64,000 nt of DNA from Gordius sp. MW1 (taxonomy: Eukaryota > Nematomorpha > Gordioida > Gordea > Gordiidae): contig OZ038531.1 in NCBI GenBank assembly GCA_964036665.1, forward strand, positions 19,406,168 through 19,470,167, read 5' to 3'. Under the pieces are notes generated by a model. It was not told the origin of the DNA and made no database searches. It was given only the letters and a program-made list of their open reading frames with translations. This document shows positions 1 to 13,041 of this stretch, one piece after another; within the stretch, counting starts at the first letter, position 1, and each line of letters begins with the position of its first letter. The position numbers were made by a program, and so were the translations under genes.

Positions 1-221
1 ACTCTTAAAAGTTGCAAAAAAAAACGATAAATCTACCATTGGCCTAACAGTGAATGAGTGAGTGAATGTATCAAGTTTATGGGGAGATGTGACAGGGTTA
101 AAAGGTTAACGCTCTTCTCAATGACACGCGTTTTACTTCGCTCACCGAGCTCAACCCTACTCGGAATTTATAATGACAAAAGAATGCTTGCTGGGGATTG
201 CATAGCGCGAGCAGCTACAAA

Positions 222-381
222 CATGGGCGTAGCCAGGGGGTGGCAGGAAGGGGCGACTGCCCCCCCTCCTCTAAATTTGAAAAATCCTTTAAAATTTAAT
301 ATAATTATGAGTAAAAATTCTTCGTTTTATTTCTCTTTAAATTAGTGGTCCCCTTTAAATCCAATCCTGGCTAAGCCCATG
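222..381 (+). mobile_element. MITE family A (CATGGGCGTAGCC), with 8 bp target duplication
   Basis: It starts CATGGGCGTAGCCAGG and ends CCTGGCTAAGCCCATG, with an internal GGGGCGACTGCCCCCC palindrome. The flanks are exact direct repeats GCTACAAA (214-221 and 382-389). No coding capacity. Confidence 0.9.
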
Positions 382-1650
382 GCTACAAAAACTCAAAATC
401 CACCCACACTTCCAATGTCATATTCAGATCCCCTGTCTGCATGGCAGAAGGACACTCCCTCTTTGCTTCAACATTGTATTAAATTGTATTTTATTTACCA
501 CCTTTCAAACCAACTTGCTTTGTGGTATCACATGATTTTTTTCAATCAATATCGATTTTTACGACTGTTTACTTAAGACCTAGGTGGCCTTAATACGCTT
601 AAAACGCCCTGCTCCTATAAACCAAAAGTTTAATGGGGTTTTATTTAAGTTAATGCTTTTTTATGTGTTATAACTTCACTTTCGCTTGCCCTGAATGTTT
701 CAAAAATGAGCTAAAAATGTACGAACAATACGTTGATTGGAAATTAACTAAAATTTGCCTTTAGTTCTATATCATAAGCTTGGCTAAGGTTAGAATAAAG
801 GGGCAGGTCAAAAAAATTAACAATTATTTACGGAGGGTAGATTGATTTAATTATTTTTAGACTTGGCAGAGATTCATGTATACAGAAGGAGGGGGCAGGT
901 GCTCTCCATTAACCCCCCCCCCCCCCGACTAATTTGATTTTCTAATTTATTTTCTTTATTAATTACAGCTATATAAGTTAACTTTATAAAACATGCCCTA
1001 AAAGTATGTATACAATATTTTTGCAAATAAAGTTATAGAAATTAGTATAAATAATTATGTTGCGTGTCAATCGCTTAATTATCCATACCTTTAGCTATAT
1101 TTAGGATGGTCTCACTTGATCAATTATCATTCACTAATAACTAGATCAAATTAATGGCTACACATTAAGCGTCCCATATTGTCGCGCTAACCTAGTTGCT
1201 CTGGGCACTACCTACATACATAACATACAAGGAACGGGGGAATTAATGTATTTAATTTAGTGTATTTTAGCTACACTTACCTAAGATCCGTCCCCATTCT
1301 GGCCTACTATTGGCATCAATATCTTTTTTTGAGGTCGGTCCCTGACCTCTCCCTTATCGATTTTTGCATGCTATATTTTTATTAAACCTTTTATCCTCTC
1401 CCCGCCCCCCCCCCCTTTCATGTCACCCCCCCCCCCCTTCCCTTTTATATTACCTCAATTTTTGTAAATGTTCTTCTTATGCGAGATATATTCTAGGGAC
1501 GAGGTCAATCCTTAACTCCGAATCATAGGCAACCACAAACTAGTTAACCGCTTTCCAATAGTATAGTCTGGAAAGCGTTACTCGTTAATAGAGCATAAGA
1601 TGCATTTAAATTTAATACAATTCATATAGGAATCTAAACAAAATTTTGCC
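382..1650. other. AT-rich non-coding stretch
   Basis: No gene seen. It holds poly-C tracts near 909-926 and 1404-1438. Confidence 0.5.
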
Positions 1651-1799
1651 CATGGGTGTAGCCAAGTGGGGAGCAGGGAGGGGCAGCTGCTCCCCTCTAA
1701 ATCTAAAAATTTGTTGAAATTTATTGAAATTATGGCAAAAATTTCAAAAAATGCTCATTTTGCGTCTCCCTAAATCATTAATGTCCCCTCTAATCATGT
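1651..1799 (+). mobile_element. MITE family A copy
   Basis: CATGGGTGTAGCCAAG at the left, GGGAGGGGCAGCTGCTCCCC palindrome, and a decayed right end (CCTCTAATCATG) that lacks the TGGCTACG part. Confidence 0.8.
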
Positions 1800-2153
1800 T
1801 TTTCCCTCTGTATTTTAAATTTTTCATATTTTAAATTATAATAAGAACCATTTTTACGCAAAAGTATATATTTTCTCATGCCCCAAAAGTTTGTTTACAA
1901 TTTTTTAGTCGATTTCGTCTCAAAGTTTATGCGCGAGATGTTACTTGCTGCAGGCAAATATCGAGACCTTAAACGACCCCGGTAAAAATAGGGTTAGGGC
2001 TAAGGCGTTCTTTGAACCCAATTAAAAGGGGAAGGGGGAAGAGCAAGCTTAAATGAAGGGGGGAGTGAGATAGGGGAAATGGTATTGAACATGTGGATTA
2101 ATTTTTATTACTGTATTATTTTAATCGATTAAAAATACTATTATCTACTTAGC

Positions 2154-2317
2154 CATGGCGTAGCCAAGGGGGTGCAGGGTGGGGCGGCTGCCCCCCTCTA
2201 AATCCAAAAATGTGTTAAAATTTATTAAAATTATAGCTAAAATTTCAAAAAATGTTCATTTTGCCCCTCTCTAAATCATTATTGCCCCCTCTAATCCCAA
2301 TGCTGGCTACGCCCATG
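2154..2317 (+). mobile_element. MITE family A copy
   Basis: Left end CATGGCGTAGCCAAGG, right end GCTGGCTACGCCCATG, internal GGGGCGGCTGCCCCCC. No clear target duplication. Confidence 0.9.
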
Positions 2318-3261
2318 TTCCTAGGTAATTTTTATTGGGGCCTATAAGTCGGCAAATTTTAGCAAATACCTAATATAGTGATGTGATGACGTATGATTTT
2401 TCTATCAGTCTAATAAAATCTAGATTTAGATTTAAGTCGTGTTAATTAATTTAGTCAAGTTTGGATTTGCAGGTACTCTAAATTTAAATGAAATTTTAAT
2501 ATATTTTATGATTTATGGCCATGTAAAACTTATTAATAGCTAAACCAGGGTTTAATAACCGCTATAGATTAATTAAGGTCGTCTAGTGAAAATGCTCGAA
2601 AAATTAAATATCATAAAATAATAGATGACTGGATATTAATTTCGAGCTCAAGCAAAATCTATCACCGATTAAAATTAAATGCCTTATTATTAAAATATTT
2701 TATATTCTATATTAGACAAAGATTAATATTTTATTTTAAATTTGTGACTAAATTTTTTAGAAACTTCACATTTTTGTATAAGGACTTCAGGTACCTTGTA
2801 CATTAACGCAATTTCAAATCTTCCATTTTTATAGCACATTTATAGATATTTCATTTAAAAAATCACAAAAAGGGAATTTAAATTTGTTAAAAATAACGAA
2901 TTTTATATTAAAAATAAAAATAATATTAATATCTTTAAAAAAGATGAGTGATGTATTGATAACTATAGATTTCAATGGAATACCTTGTCAAATGAAAATT
3001 AAAACTTATTTTTCATAAAAGCTTAGCAACACGTTGTTATAAGTTAACAGATAAAATATAATATGTAAATAACAAAGCTTGGCAGTCAATTTTTCAAAAG
3101 AGTTAATGAAAGATCCACTTAAATTATAATTACGATTAAGAAAAATAACCGGTTTAAAAGGTAACTTTCTTGATTTAAAATTAAAAATTTGCACATGATT
3201 TTAAGCTAATGTGACTGTAAAGTTTATATAAAGGAGGCTCTGGACGAATTGTACGTGGCCT
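2318..3261. other. AT-rich non-coding stretch
   Basis: No gene, hairpin or repeat family is recognised here. Confidence 0.5.
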
Positions 3262-3403
3262 CATGGGCGTAACCAGGGGGTGGCAAGGAGGGGCGGCTGC
3301 CCTCTTTAATTTGAGATTCTTTGAAATTTACTATAATTATGACTAAACTTTCAATATTACATTTCCCCCTAAATCATTATTGCCCCCCCCCCGGCCTGCC
3401 CAT
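3262..3403 (+). mobile_element. MITE family A copy, shortened right end
   Basis: CATGGGCGTAACCAGGGGG at the left; GGGGCGGCTGCCC core; right end reduced to GGCCTGCCCAT. Confidence 0.8.
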
Positions 3404-5231
3404 AAAATTGTACACTTGTGTTTTAATTAATAAAAGAAGTGTTTAATAGTCATTTGCAAAGATTAATTAATTTGAAAAAAAACTTAGCCGTTATATCATT
3501 TTAATAAAAGAATATGGAAAGAGAAGGCTCGGCCAATTTTAAAATCAGAAATAGACTTCGATGCGTTAAAAATGTTTTTTAAGGAGCGCTTTACATTTGC
3601 GACTTTGACCTATATTTTAAAAAATAGCTTTTACATTTCAAATGAACAATTTCGCACGTTCAAAGGCGTCTTAATTTATTCATGCAAATTATGCTTGAAG
3701 TTTGGTATGAAGTTGAAGATTAACATAAACGCTACAATTAGTGCAACAAAATTTTACTTTAATATTTGAGTTTTGACTTCATTTATTAAAAAACACACTT
3801 GCAAGTTTGATCAACCCTCCCATTTCGGTAGTAAAAAAAGATTAATTAACCTTACGTTATTCTACAAATTGTTACCTTGTTATTTTTTAATATTTTAGCC
3901 ACGGACGGTTACTTATCTAGATTGCATAGCAATTGAAAATATGTTGTTATGCAACATAATGAGCTTTTTACTTAATGCCAATGTTAATAACTTAAATACT
4001 TATAAATCGTTAGCATTTATTTTCTTCTAAAAGGCTAAAAAAAGTTTAATTTAATCAAGCATACAATTGAGTCAGATATATGGCAAATTTTTAAAATTCA
4101 CGCCTTAACTTTAACTCATTTCATTGATTATTTATATAATAAAAAAATTGCTTTATAGGCGAACCGAAATATCCACTTAGATCTATGAAAAACAAATCAA
4201 GCCTTAATCAGTTTTGATTGGAAAAGTATTCCCCTCAACACAATTGATGAGTCGAGTTAAAGCGTTAGCATTCTTACCATGTAAAGGTATAACGGTATGT
4301 TGATGCTGATGATTTAAACTTATATGACTAAAAGTCAAGTTTAACATCATAGCAGCATAAAATATATGTGTGTGATAAGTTCAGTTTGCCTCTCATACCT
4401 TTCCCAGTCTCACGCACCATTAAGGCATGGGGTTTGATTGACGTGAAAACACTGGAGAAAAAATGAGGGTTTGAATAAGGTCAAAGGTCGTTGATTCCAA
4501 GACAGCCCCCACTAACCCATGTGGTAGTTGTGTTGTTGTTACATGTTAAATGTCACGTAACCTTACAACCCCCATGCCCCCCCCCTTACCGTTAGATTGC
4601 AGTAAATCGATACGACGGGGTTAAAACTTATGATATGAAAAATTTTTTAAATTATTATTGCATGCACCCCTTTAAAATTGCATATCCTAAAGTGTGCCAA
4701 GGATAATATGGTTGGTTGCATTGCGAACGCCTCAGAATTATACACACACACATCCTTGGCATAAATGGATTCTTAGGGATTTGACCCGAAATGTGCTGCT
4801 ACGCGTTTCTAGGCTTTTATGAACAGCAGAGGGGGATGATCTTCTCCTGATATTATTTACTTTTAAAGGTCACAATGCTTTTGCTTAACACTTAGTTAAA
4901 GTTATGCTTAAAAACTTTTAAGTTTATGCTTATAGCTTCTTCTCATGCTCGACTACTTCCAAATTCAACTTGACCGCTCTAATAACGAACAAATTAATAA
5001 AATTTTGAGTTATGTGATGTAAATTAATACTATACTCGAACTTATTTAGTTATTGTAATTAGAATTACTAACATTTAAAATGTGTAGAGTAAAAACAATA
5101 ATTTCAAATGAGCAGCCAAGGGGCTTCTGGCTTCTTATATTTTGTAATCTTGCTCAATTTTTATTTGAGCCGAGCATTCAGTAGATAGTGATTTTTAATA
5201 TTGAGGAATTCATTTAAATGATTTTAATATT
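3404..5231. other. AT-rich non-coding stretch
   Basis: No gene recognised. It contains isolated G/C tracts (near 4560-4590) and no repeat matched elsewhere in the window. Confidence 0.5.
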
Positions 5232-6510
5232 AATTGATATGCAATTTATGGGCTCGCTTTTGGTTGTCCTGGTTTTTAATGGCTGTGAACTTATGCATTT
5301 TGTTTCGCAAATAGACTATCTAATGACCGCTGGTTGGCTTTTTTAACTACGCCCGAGGCCAATATCCATTTTTGTTTAAAGGCCCCACTGATTACCTTTG
5401 TATATGAATTCTAGGCTGTAGCTTTATAACGGATGTTTGCGGAATTGCCTAAATAATTCCCTGAAAATTAATGCTGACCGTTGCTTACTTCTTCTACCTT
5501 ATCTAACCCCGGCCAAAGGCCATAATTATTAATGGTTGATTGCTATTTATATTTGCTGTTTTGTGAATTTTTGCCAATTTGTCTAGGTTGTTGCTTTAAA
5601 ACGGATGATTGCGGAACATAATTCCCTGCAAATTAATGATGACCGTAGCTTACTTCTATTCTATATTATCTGACCCCGGCCAAAGGCCAAATCTATTTTT
5701 ATTTTTGTGCCTGCACGTTTTAGCATTTTGGTACCTTAGCTTCAAATATAAAAAAAAAAATTTTGGGGCTGAAAATAAATAATAATGACCGCTGGCTGGC
5801 TTTACTTTTTCCCTCTAGATTTTCCCCTCTCGCCCCCGATTACGTCAAATTGACGTCATATTTCGTCGTGTTTACCACTGCGACAGCTTGAAATTTCGAT
5901 TAAGCCATCGGCAACAAATCTTTTCCACGTCTCACCGCACCCCCCTTACAAGGGCCTATGCCTCCACGAATATGAGTTCGAATCTCGGTGGGGGCGAATT
6001 TTTTTCGAACCCATTTGAACACCTGTTACATTTGCCTCAATTAAGCCTACCCCCCCCCCCCCCCCTTACGGGGCTTTTGCCTCCACTAATATGAGTTCGA
6101 ACCTCCGTCAGGACAATTTTTTTTGGTTTTTGGTTTTAACCTAGATTTTGCATTAATAATATATTGTTCTTGTTAATAACATATTTGACCGTCTGATGCT
6201 GACCAATAGAAAAAATGACCACTGGCCAAAGTGCGAATCGAAGAATTTATTTCTATATTTTATCCTTATATAATTATAGACTATTTAACCGTCTGCTTAC
6301 CAATAGAAAAAATGACGACTTAAGTAAAAATCGAAAATTTTTTTTCTAAATTTTGCCCTTATATAATTATAGGCTATTAGGCCTTTTTCAAATTTCTCTA
6401 ACTCCCTGCTTGACCATTGCCCCCTCCCCCTCATAGGCATTCTCGAACCTTCCCCCCTATCTCGCGCATAAATTGCATAGCAAATGTGCTACATTTGTAC
6501 GAAGTATAGA
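5232..6510 (+). repeat. Composite repeat Z (about 1.3 kb)
   Basis: The left end has TTGATATGCAATTTATGGGC (5234 on) and the right end GCATAAATTGCATAGCAAATG (6465-6486), followed by TGCTACATTTGTACGAAGTATAGATGAG as in X and Y. Inside are two diverged copies of a segment of about 170 bp (5410-5530 and 5583-5690, each ending CCCCGGCCAAAGGCC), two tRNA-like B boxes (GAGTTCGAATCTC near 5971; GAGTTCGAACCTC near 6092) followed by T runs, and two tandem-type units (6180-6375). Confidence 0.65.
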
Positions 6511-7004
6511 TGAGTTGTTAATTCAATATTCAGTAATATATGTTAAAAACATCAATAATAATCATGTAAAAACAATAAATCGTTAATTATTTCCAGTCTT
6601 AATCGGGTTCTTCACTCTTCTAATAAGCGACCAGCCGTAGAGAAATTTCGTTCACTTGTGGCACTTGTAGCCGGGATACATGAAACCATAAATGCCAAAT
6701 GAGATAATTTTAAGTACCTAATTAAAGGTTATATTGATTTTACTTTATTTACTTAGCTTCTTTGCCTTTCCACCATTTTCTTTCAATTGAGTTGAGTACA
6801 ATTCAAATTTCGCAGTACTTTTTGTAAATGTATGAATGAAAAATGAAAAGTAAGTGTGTTTGTGTTGCGTATTAGGACACAAAAAAATAAATTTAAATTA
6901 ATAAAAAACAGTTTAAATATAAGACGTTTGTCTTTGTTTAAGTTGTAATTATTTTAAAGTATTTATTACTACACAAATAAAAAATTAACTATTTTGCAAC
7001 GAGC

Positions 7005-7167
7005 TTTTAACGGGCCTAGCTAAATATAGGCCCGGCCCTCTTGATTTGTCGGCCCGCCCAAGCCCGGCCCGTTGTTTTTTTTTAAAGTCCAAAGCCCGCC
7101 CATACCCGGCCCGCGGGCCGGGCTTTTCGGGCCGCCCGCGGGCCGGGCCGGGCCGTGCAGGTCTCTA
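7005..7167. mobile_element. hAT-like MITE rich in GGGCC (one end intact)
   Basis: Repeated GGGCCGGGC and CCCGGCC blocks end in GTGCAGGTCTCTA, the inverse of the TAGAG(A/C)CCTGCAC start seen at 29474. The left end is decayed. Confidence 0.6.
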
Positions 7168-7444
7168 ATTGTCATCTCCCGTTACTATCTTAATATTTCA
7201 AACACTTTTAAAGTTTAATCACATATAATGATCTAATTACAATTAATTTTCATTAAAATATATGAAATTAGTTAATTAATTTTAATTATTAATTTGTATT
7301 ATTGTATTGGTTGTCAGAGTACTCCTTATCCAATTTTTTACTCTTTTCTTTTCTCACTGCTTATATATTCACTTGTTATAAAAATAGAAGAATCAAGCAT
7401 ACATGTAGCAAGCACATTTTTTGTTATAGTGCAATCAAATTTTA

Positions 7445-7580
7445 TGTGCGGGTGCGGGTGCGCGCACCTTTAATACTGGTGCGAGTGCGAGTGCGCGCAT
7501 CTTTGTTAAAACTGGTGCGAGTGCGAGTGCGCGCACCGGATTTTCCTTAAGGTGCGAGTGCGAGTGCGGCACCGGTTTTT
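7445..7580 (+). repeat. Tandem GTGCGAGTGCG minisatellite
   Basis: Four units of GTGCG(G/A)GTGCG(G/A)GTGCGCGCACC separated by AT-rich spacers ending ACTG or AAG. CpG-rich in an AT-rich region. Confidence 0.8.
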
Positions 7581-7892
7581 GAAGTGCGTTTAACAACTCT
7601 GCCCTCTTTGAATCATTAGCACTAAGTAGTTTTTAGCTTTTCCACCGCCTTTTAATAAAGTCGCCTAGAACCCATTTTCCTGTTTTCTGGATTTTTCTCA
7701 TGGCATCCAAACGTATAAAAAACTTCACTTGTCACAACTAATTGATCCATAAGATGTCGTTGAATTCGGGCGTCATCCTCAATCAGTACTTTCGGTTCGC
7801 TATCTTAATTCTGGGTCGACTTCCACGCTCTTTCTTTCTCACGTCCATCTTCTATTAAATATTTCCATTTAAAAACACTAAGTTTTACTATA

Positions 7893-9010
7893 AGCATGCC
7901 GACACTGAGACAAATGATGGATAAGTATGGTGAAAAGAGGAAAGACCTACATATGGTCTTTATCGACTTGGAGAAAGATTATGACACGGTCCCCGGCGAT
8001 TTAATATGGTGGTGCCTGAGAAAACAAAATATCCCTGACGCATATATACGGCTTATGAAAAAAATTTATGAAACCTCACACTCTTGCGTTAGGACGACGG
8101 TTGGAGACTCTAAATCATTTCGGGTTAAAATTGGACTACATCGAGGATCTGCTTTAAGTCCCTTTTTATTTAATATAATTATAGACACGATAACGAGGGA
8201 CATTCAAAAGCCATCGCCATGGTGTATGCTATATGCCGATGATATAGTACTATGCGAGGAAACAAGGGAGAAAGTAATCGAAGAAGCCGAAAAGTGGTCG
8301 AAGCGCTTAGCTAAATATGGTTTAAAGGTCAACGATCGAAAAACGGTATACATGGAAATGAACGGTACAAGCACCCCATCGCTGGATGACCCTCTAAAGT
8401 ACCCAAAAGTAGACAGGTTTGCATGCCTCGGCTCGTTGCTACATCAAGAGGGAGGTTGCGCAACAGAAGTCAATGCCCGGCTAAAAAGGATGGCTTAAAT
8501 GGCGAAGTATATCCGGTGTAATGTGCGACAAAAAATGTCAATATGGTTGAAGAGCAAAGTTTACAAATCTATCGTAAGTCCGGTGTTACTCTATGGTAGT
8601 GAAACATGGGCATAAACACCACGGAAGGAAAGCTATTACAAAAGCCACAGATATGAGAATGATACGGTGGAGCTTGGGGTATACTAAGCTCGACCATATA
8701 ACGAATTACTTTTTCATGACAAAAATGGTATTCAACCTATGGCGGACATGATTAACGAAAATCGGCTAAGGTGGCATGGGCATATACTAAGAAGGGACAC
8801 GGATGACGTAAATCGAAAAGTACTGGACAAGGAGGTACCGGGGAAAAGAGGAAGAGGACGACCCCGTGTCACGTGGAAAAAGCAAGTCGATAAGTTATGA
8901 AATCTAAAGAGATTAGTCAAGACATGGCACTCACCCGGTCAAGATGGAAGAAGCTTATCAAAACAAACCCCACGAATGTTGGACCAAATAACTGATAAAG
9001 AAGAAGAAGA
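7893..9010 (+). mobile_element. 5'-truncated, frameshifted RTE-like LINE (reverse transcriptase and C-terminal part)
   Basis: An open frame at 7896-8498 encodes the palm of a non-LTR reverse transcriptase: motif A VFIDLEKDYDTVP, then WWCLRKQNIP, GLHRGSALSPFLFNIII, and the catalytic YADDIVL (YADD codons at 8232-8243). After a frameshift near 8482 the similarity continues in other frames: GVMCDKK, SIVSPVLLYGSETWA, then RLRWHGHILRR and PGKRGRGRPRVTW near 8766-8880, the C-terminal tail of RTE/craniofacial-type LINEs. At least two single-base losses and further stops show it is dead. The endonuclease half is missing. The 3' end is a short GAA-rich tail (about 8990-9010), as in RTE elements. The RTE assignment rests on recognised motifs only. 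Confidence 0.85.
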
Positions 9011-9289
9011 TGCTGACCTTAGGCTATTACAAGCTACTTATGCTATTCGGCAGCCATATTTTTCAAGTGGTAATGGATAATTATTGCTGTCCGTAAATGG
9101 TAATTTTCAAGCATACAATTATACATGTTTAACGCCAATATATTAGAAGCTGTATAGATCTTGCATTGCTGAAAGTGGAGAAACTTTATTACGTATATTG
9201 GCATGGCATCTAAGGCCAACAATGTGCGAATTTCGGTTTTAGAGCCCTACTAGTATTAATTCCTTTTTATATTTTGTCCTTATAAAACT

Positions 9290-10290
9290 ATAGGCTATTT
9301 GGCCGTCTGCTGACCAATGAAAAGAATGACTACTGGCAAAAGTGTGAATCAAATTTTTACTTTCTATATTTCGTCCTTATATAATTATAGGCTATTTGGC
9401 CGTCTGTCGACCAATCAAAAAAATGACCACTGGCCAAAGTGTGAATCGAAAATTTCTTTATATTTGGCCCTTAAGTATTTATATGCTTTTTGCCCGTCTG
9501 CTGACTGCTGACCAATAGAAAAAAATGACCACTGGCCATAGTGTAAATCGAAAATTTTTATTTTTTTCATATATTATGTATTTATTCGCATTTTGTCCGT
9601 CTGCTTACTGCTGACCAATGCGCGGTCGGCACATGCAATAGCGGAGCTATTGCATGCCGCTGCAACGACTAGCATGTTTAAAGTGTCATGCCCTTATATA
9701 ATTTTTTTACCACGTCTCACCGCACCTCCTCCTTACAAGGGCCTTTGCTTCCACAGATAGGCTATTTATAGCCTTAGACCCGACATTTTTTTAAACCAAC
9801 ACGATCCCGACCCGAAAGCATTTTAATTTTTCGACCCAATAGCATATCACAATTTTCAAAGTGTTCTTAATGGCCGTCTGCTCGCTTCTGAGCAATGGAA
9901 AAATGCCCATTGGCCAAGTGTGATTAGAATAAAATTTTTTGTATGAACGGAGCCCCCAGGGTGGGGTTAGGGGCGAAGTAGCTAACAACGGATTTACTTT
10001 AGCAACTGTCCGTGTATTCCGTACTGCACACAAGTCGGGCATGAATATACCTCACGGTCAACCCTTAGCCTTTTCCAATATTTTCTCCACGATGCTCCTC
10101 TCGATTTAATCATAAATTGCATAGCAAATGTGCTTTGTTTATACGTAGTATAAAAGAGCAATAACCGTAGTGTATGATAATTTAAATCAGAGATATGTGA
10201 GGCAGGCACTGTGTTTGGCTAAATGGGGGTCTGGGGGCGGAGCCCCCAACAAGAGTCTGGGGTCGAGCCCCCAGCTAGGCCCGAAGAGCC
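9290..10290 (+). repeat. Composite repeat V (about 1 kb, right part of the family)
   Basis: Four tandem-type units of about 100 bp (9293-9640, GGCCGTCTGCTGACCAAT...CACTGGCCA), a perfect 11 bp hairpin with GGA loop (9632-9656), then CATAAATTGCATAGCAAATGTG (10109-10131) and TACGTAGTATAAAAGAG. The tail has two GC hairpins (CTGGGGGCGGAGCCCCC near 10231 and TGGGGTCGAGCCCC near 10258). No left end motif was found, so it may be truncated or rearranged. Confidence 0.6.
9632..9656. repeat. Perfect 11 bp inverted repeat with 3 nt loop
   Basis: CATGCAATAGC, then GGA, then GCTATTGCATG. It lies in composite repeat V and resembles the end motif of the family (TTGCTATGCAAT). Confidence 0.8.
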
Positions 10291-11759
10291 TATATTGCTA
10301 CCTGATAATTTTAGAGAGTAGCACGCTCTAGCTACCGTTATTATTGTAGAAATGTTTATTTTAATATTACAAATTTTTTGTCACTACTTGATTACATTAA
10401 TTGAATGAGTTTAGTGCATGATAGTCCAATTTTAAGAAACTTTATTTGCTCTAAGCAAGTCGTCCAATATAAAGCGTCGACAATGAGGGCAAAAGTATAT
10501 TGTGTCATAAAGAATTTATTTAGTATTAACATTATTCTAAAAAAAATTAAAATCTATTTTAATTTACTTACAAAGCAAGAAATACAATCAAGTTATTAAT
10601 TGCAATTTAACCATGACAATCATTGAAAAAGCAATAAACATTGAGATGGTGTCTCATATGTCGGCAATTCTGATATTTTTTTTCTCGATTAGTTTTTGTT
10701 TTCTATCTGTGTTAGCAGATCCAGATTTCAGCCAAGTTAAAAAAAGGATGAACCACAGAGGCACTTAGATTCTAACTAAATATGGAGTCGGAGAATGCAT
10801 TAAATTGAGCAATAAAATTGTTGCCCCTGTCTTCCTTGGCGCGAAACATTTAAAATAAATTCTATGTGAGACGGTTTAGGTGAAAGCCCATGTAATGTCA
10901 TAATTAAGTTTAACTTATGCTCAAGAGCCGTATATATAATACTTTGATTTAAAAATTTAAATAAAACAAACGCGATATAGAAACTAGCGGCGCTACTTTA
11001 CTGTTTGGAACACAAAATTCATCCTTGACGAGCTTTACATTAAAAATAACACTTGATTTATTGCTATCAACTGAGTGAATGAAAAACATGAAAATTTAAA
11101 AATTACATCAAATATGGTTACATGTTAATCATAAATTTGATAAAAATTTAAAAATAATTTGTAAAAAATGACAAATATGCATTATATGATTTGCTGTATC
11201 TCAGTCATAAATGCTAATAAAGCTGATAAACATATTTACTTTGTAACATTATAATTCGAAAGTTTTAATTAAGGTACTATAATATATTATAGTCGCAAAT
11301 TATTCAGACATAATAGTATATGTCAGAACATACTATTAACGCAAGAGCTCTAAACTTATAATAATTTATTTCAAAATGCCTATTTTGTAAAAGAACATTT
11401 TGGGAGATTAGCCTTATGAATGTATAAGTTTTAGTATGAAAAGTAGAAGATATTTGTCCAAAACAAGGCCAGAAACGGAATACGGGTGAAAAGTTCGTGT
11501 AGGCTTTCCATCAAATTTCTGTTAAAATTTAAATTTTAAAAGGATGAGCTTGAATAATAAAGATTATTTCGTGGATTTCATAGTAAAAACGATCCTAAAT
11601 TATTGATTAACGGTGCCCAAGGCACTTTAATTATGTTGGACTGATGTTAAATAACTTAAGATAGTAAAATTTAAATATTAAATTTTTTATGGTAGTGTAG
11701 TGAAGAATTTGGGAAGTAGTCGGAAAGGAATGCAACTCAAGATAAATGTGAGAAACCTA
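10291..11759. other. AT-rich non-coding stretch
   Basis: Nothing recognisable as gene or repeat family. Confidence 0.5.
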
Positions 11760-12290
11760 GACACTCGGAGATGACAGAACAATTGGTGTTAAATAGTTGT
11801 CAGATCATTGTTCGGTGATGAATTAAAGAAGGGAAAGGAATATTTACTATCTGATGGTATAAAACTCTATAAATCAAATTGTGTTAACTGTATGACAACA
11901 GATTGTGGTCAAATAGTTTTTGCCATAATAAAAGATTATTATAAGACATAAGACGTCAATTGTATATTTTCGGGTTCAAGATCCTATTAAAGAATTTTTA
12001 AAATTTATTTTAAAACTGGATACAGATGGAGTGCCTTACCCAAAAGCTATTGAATTTTAGCAAATTGGCGATATATGTATAGACTTTCAAATAGAAAAAA
12101 TACAATTGTATCCACTTATAGAACTTTTTAATCTAGGGCAAAAGAAACATATTAGACGATCTTTAAACTTAAATATTCAAGTTATTTATGAGATGAACAT
12201 AGGGGGCAATAGTGTTCCATCCTTCATTGCAATTATTATCGTGGATCGTTACAGACAAGTTGTATTATTTAATGCTCATGGCTATTAGGA
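11760..12290 (+). pseudogene. Possible decayed coding sequence, not recognised
   Basis: A piece reading DELKKGKEYLLSDGIKLYK, followed by NCVNCMTTDCGQIVFAIIKD (11818-11945), is followed in other frames by a 60-codon open piece (12106-12288) with INLIST-like composition (NIGGNSVPSFIAIIIVDRYR). The Cys-rich part looks protein-like, but stops and frame changes break it. It could be an old transposon or gene remnant, or chance. No family is named. Confidence 0.2.
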
Positions 12291-13041
12291 ATTATTTAGC
12301 CATAAATTTTATTAATTTTAATAGCAAAAGGGATTACAAGTGTTTTAGCCCTTACTATATATTTAATCCAGTATTTGTGTAACAAAGTAATTCAAGAACT
12401 ATTAAATTATATTTTGCAATACAATCATCGAAATAATATATGTATCTATAAAGCATATATGTATTTCTTTAAATACCCGATCCATCGTGTAACTAGGCTG
12501 TTTGCAATCTGCATGTTAATCCATGATACATCTAATTATCACATTTATGACGAGCAAGTATGAGCAAAGATTTTTGATATTATCTTTATAGATAATAAAT
12601 ATATGTCACAAAAAATCTTATAGGCAAAAAACTATCAATATTATAAATAACCTTATCCGCAAATACAACTTCAAGTAATGACTTATCAAATATAATTTTT
12701 ATTGAAACTTGATATCGAGTCCATTTTTACTGAATTTTGCTTTTGATATAAATTAATTTTCATCCATTCAAGTTGAATAAAACTATTTTATAAAGTACCT
12801 TCAATTCTAGGTTGAATGCACGTAGGCCTTAAAAGAATTGAAAAGAATATAGAATGTATACTAATAACTCAGATTCCTTTTAAATTAATAAATAATGGTA
12901 TTTTTTCGCAAACATGTTCTTTATAAGTCAGTGCAATGAAAATTTGTTAGGCAAAAGTGACATCGAATATAACCTTGGTACCCATTTGCCCCTTCAGCTT
13001 AAAAGTCTTTTTGACCCATTTTTGTAGTCTAGACACAGAAA
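12291..13041. other. Upstream region of the FATP gene
   Basis: It should hold the promoter and 5' UTR. No convincing core promoter motif can be singled out in this AT-rich sequence; an in-frame TAG at 13030-13032 precedes the start codon. Confidence 0.4.
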
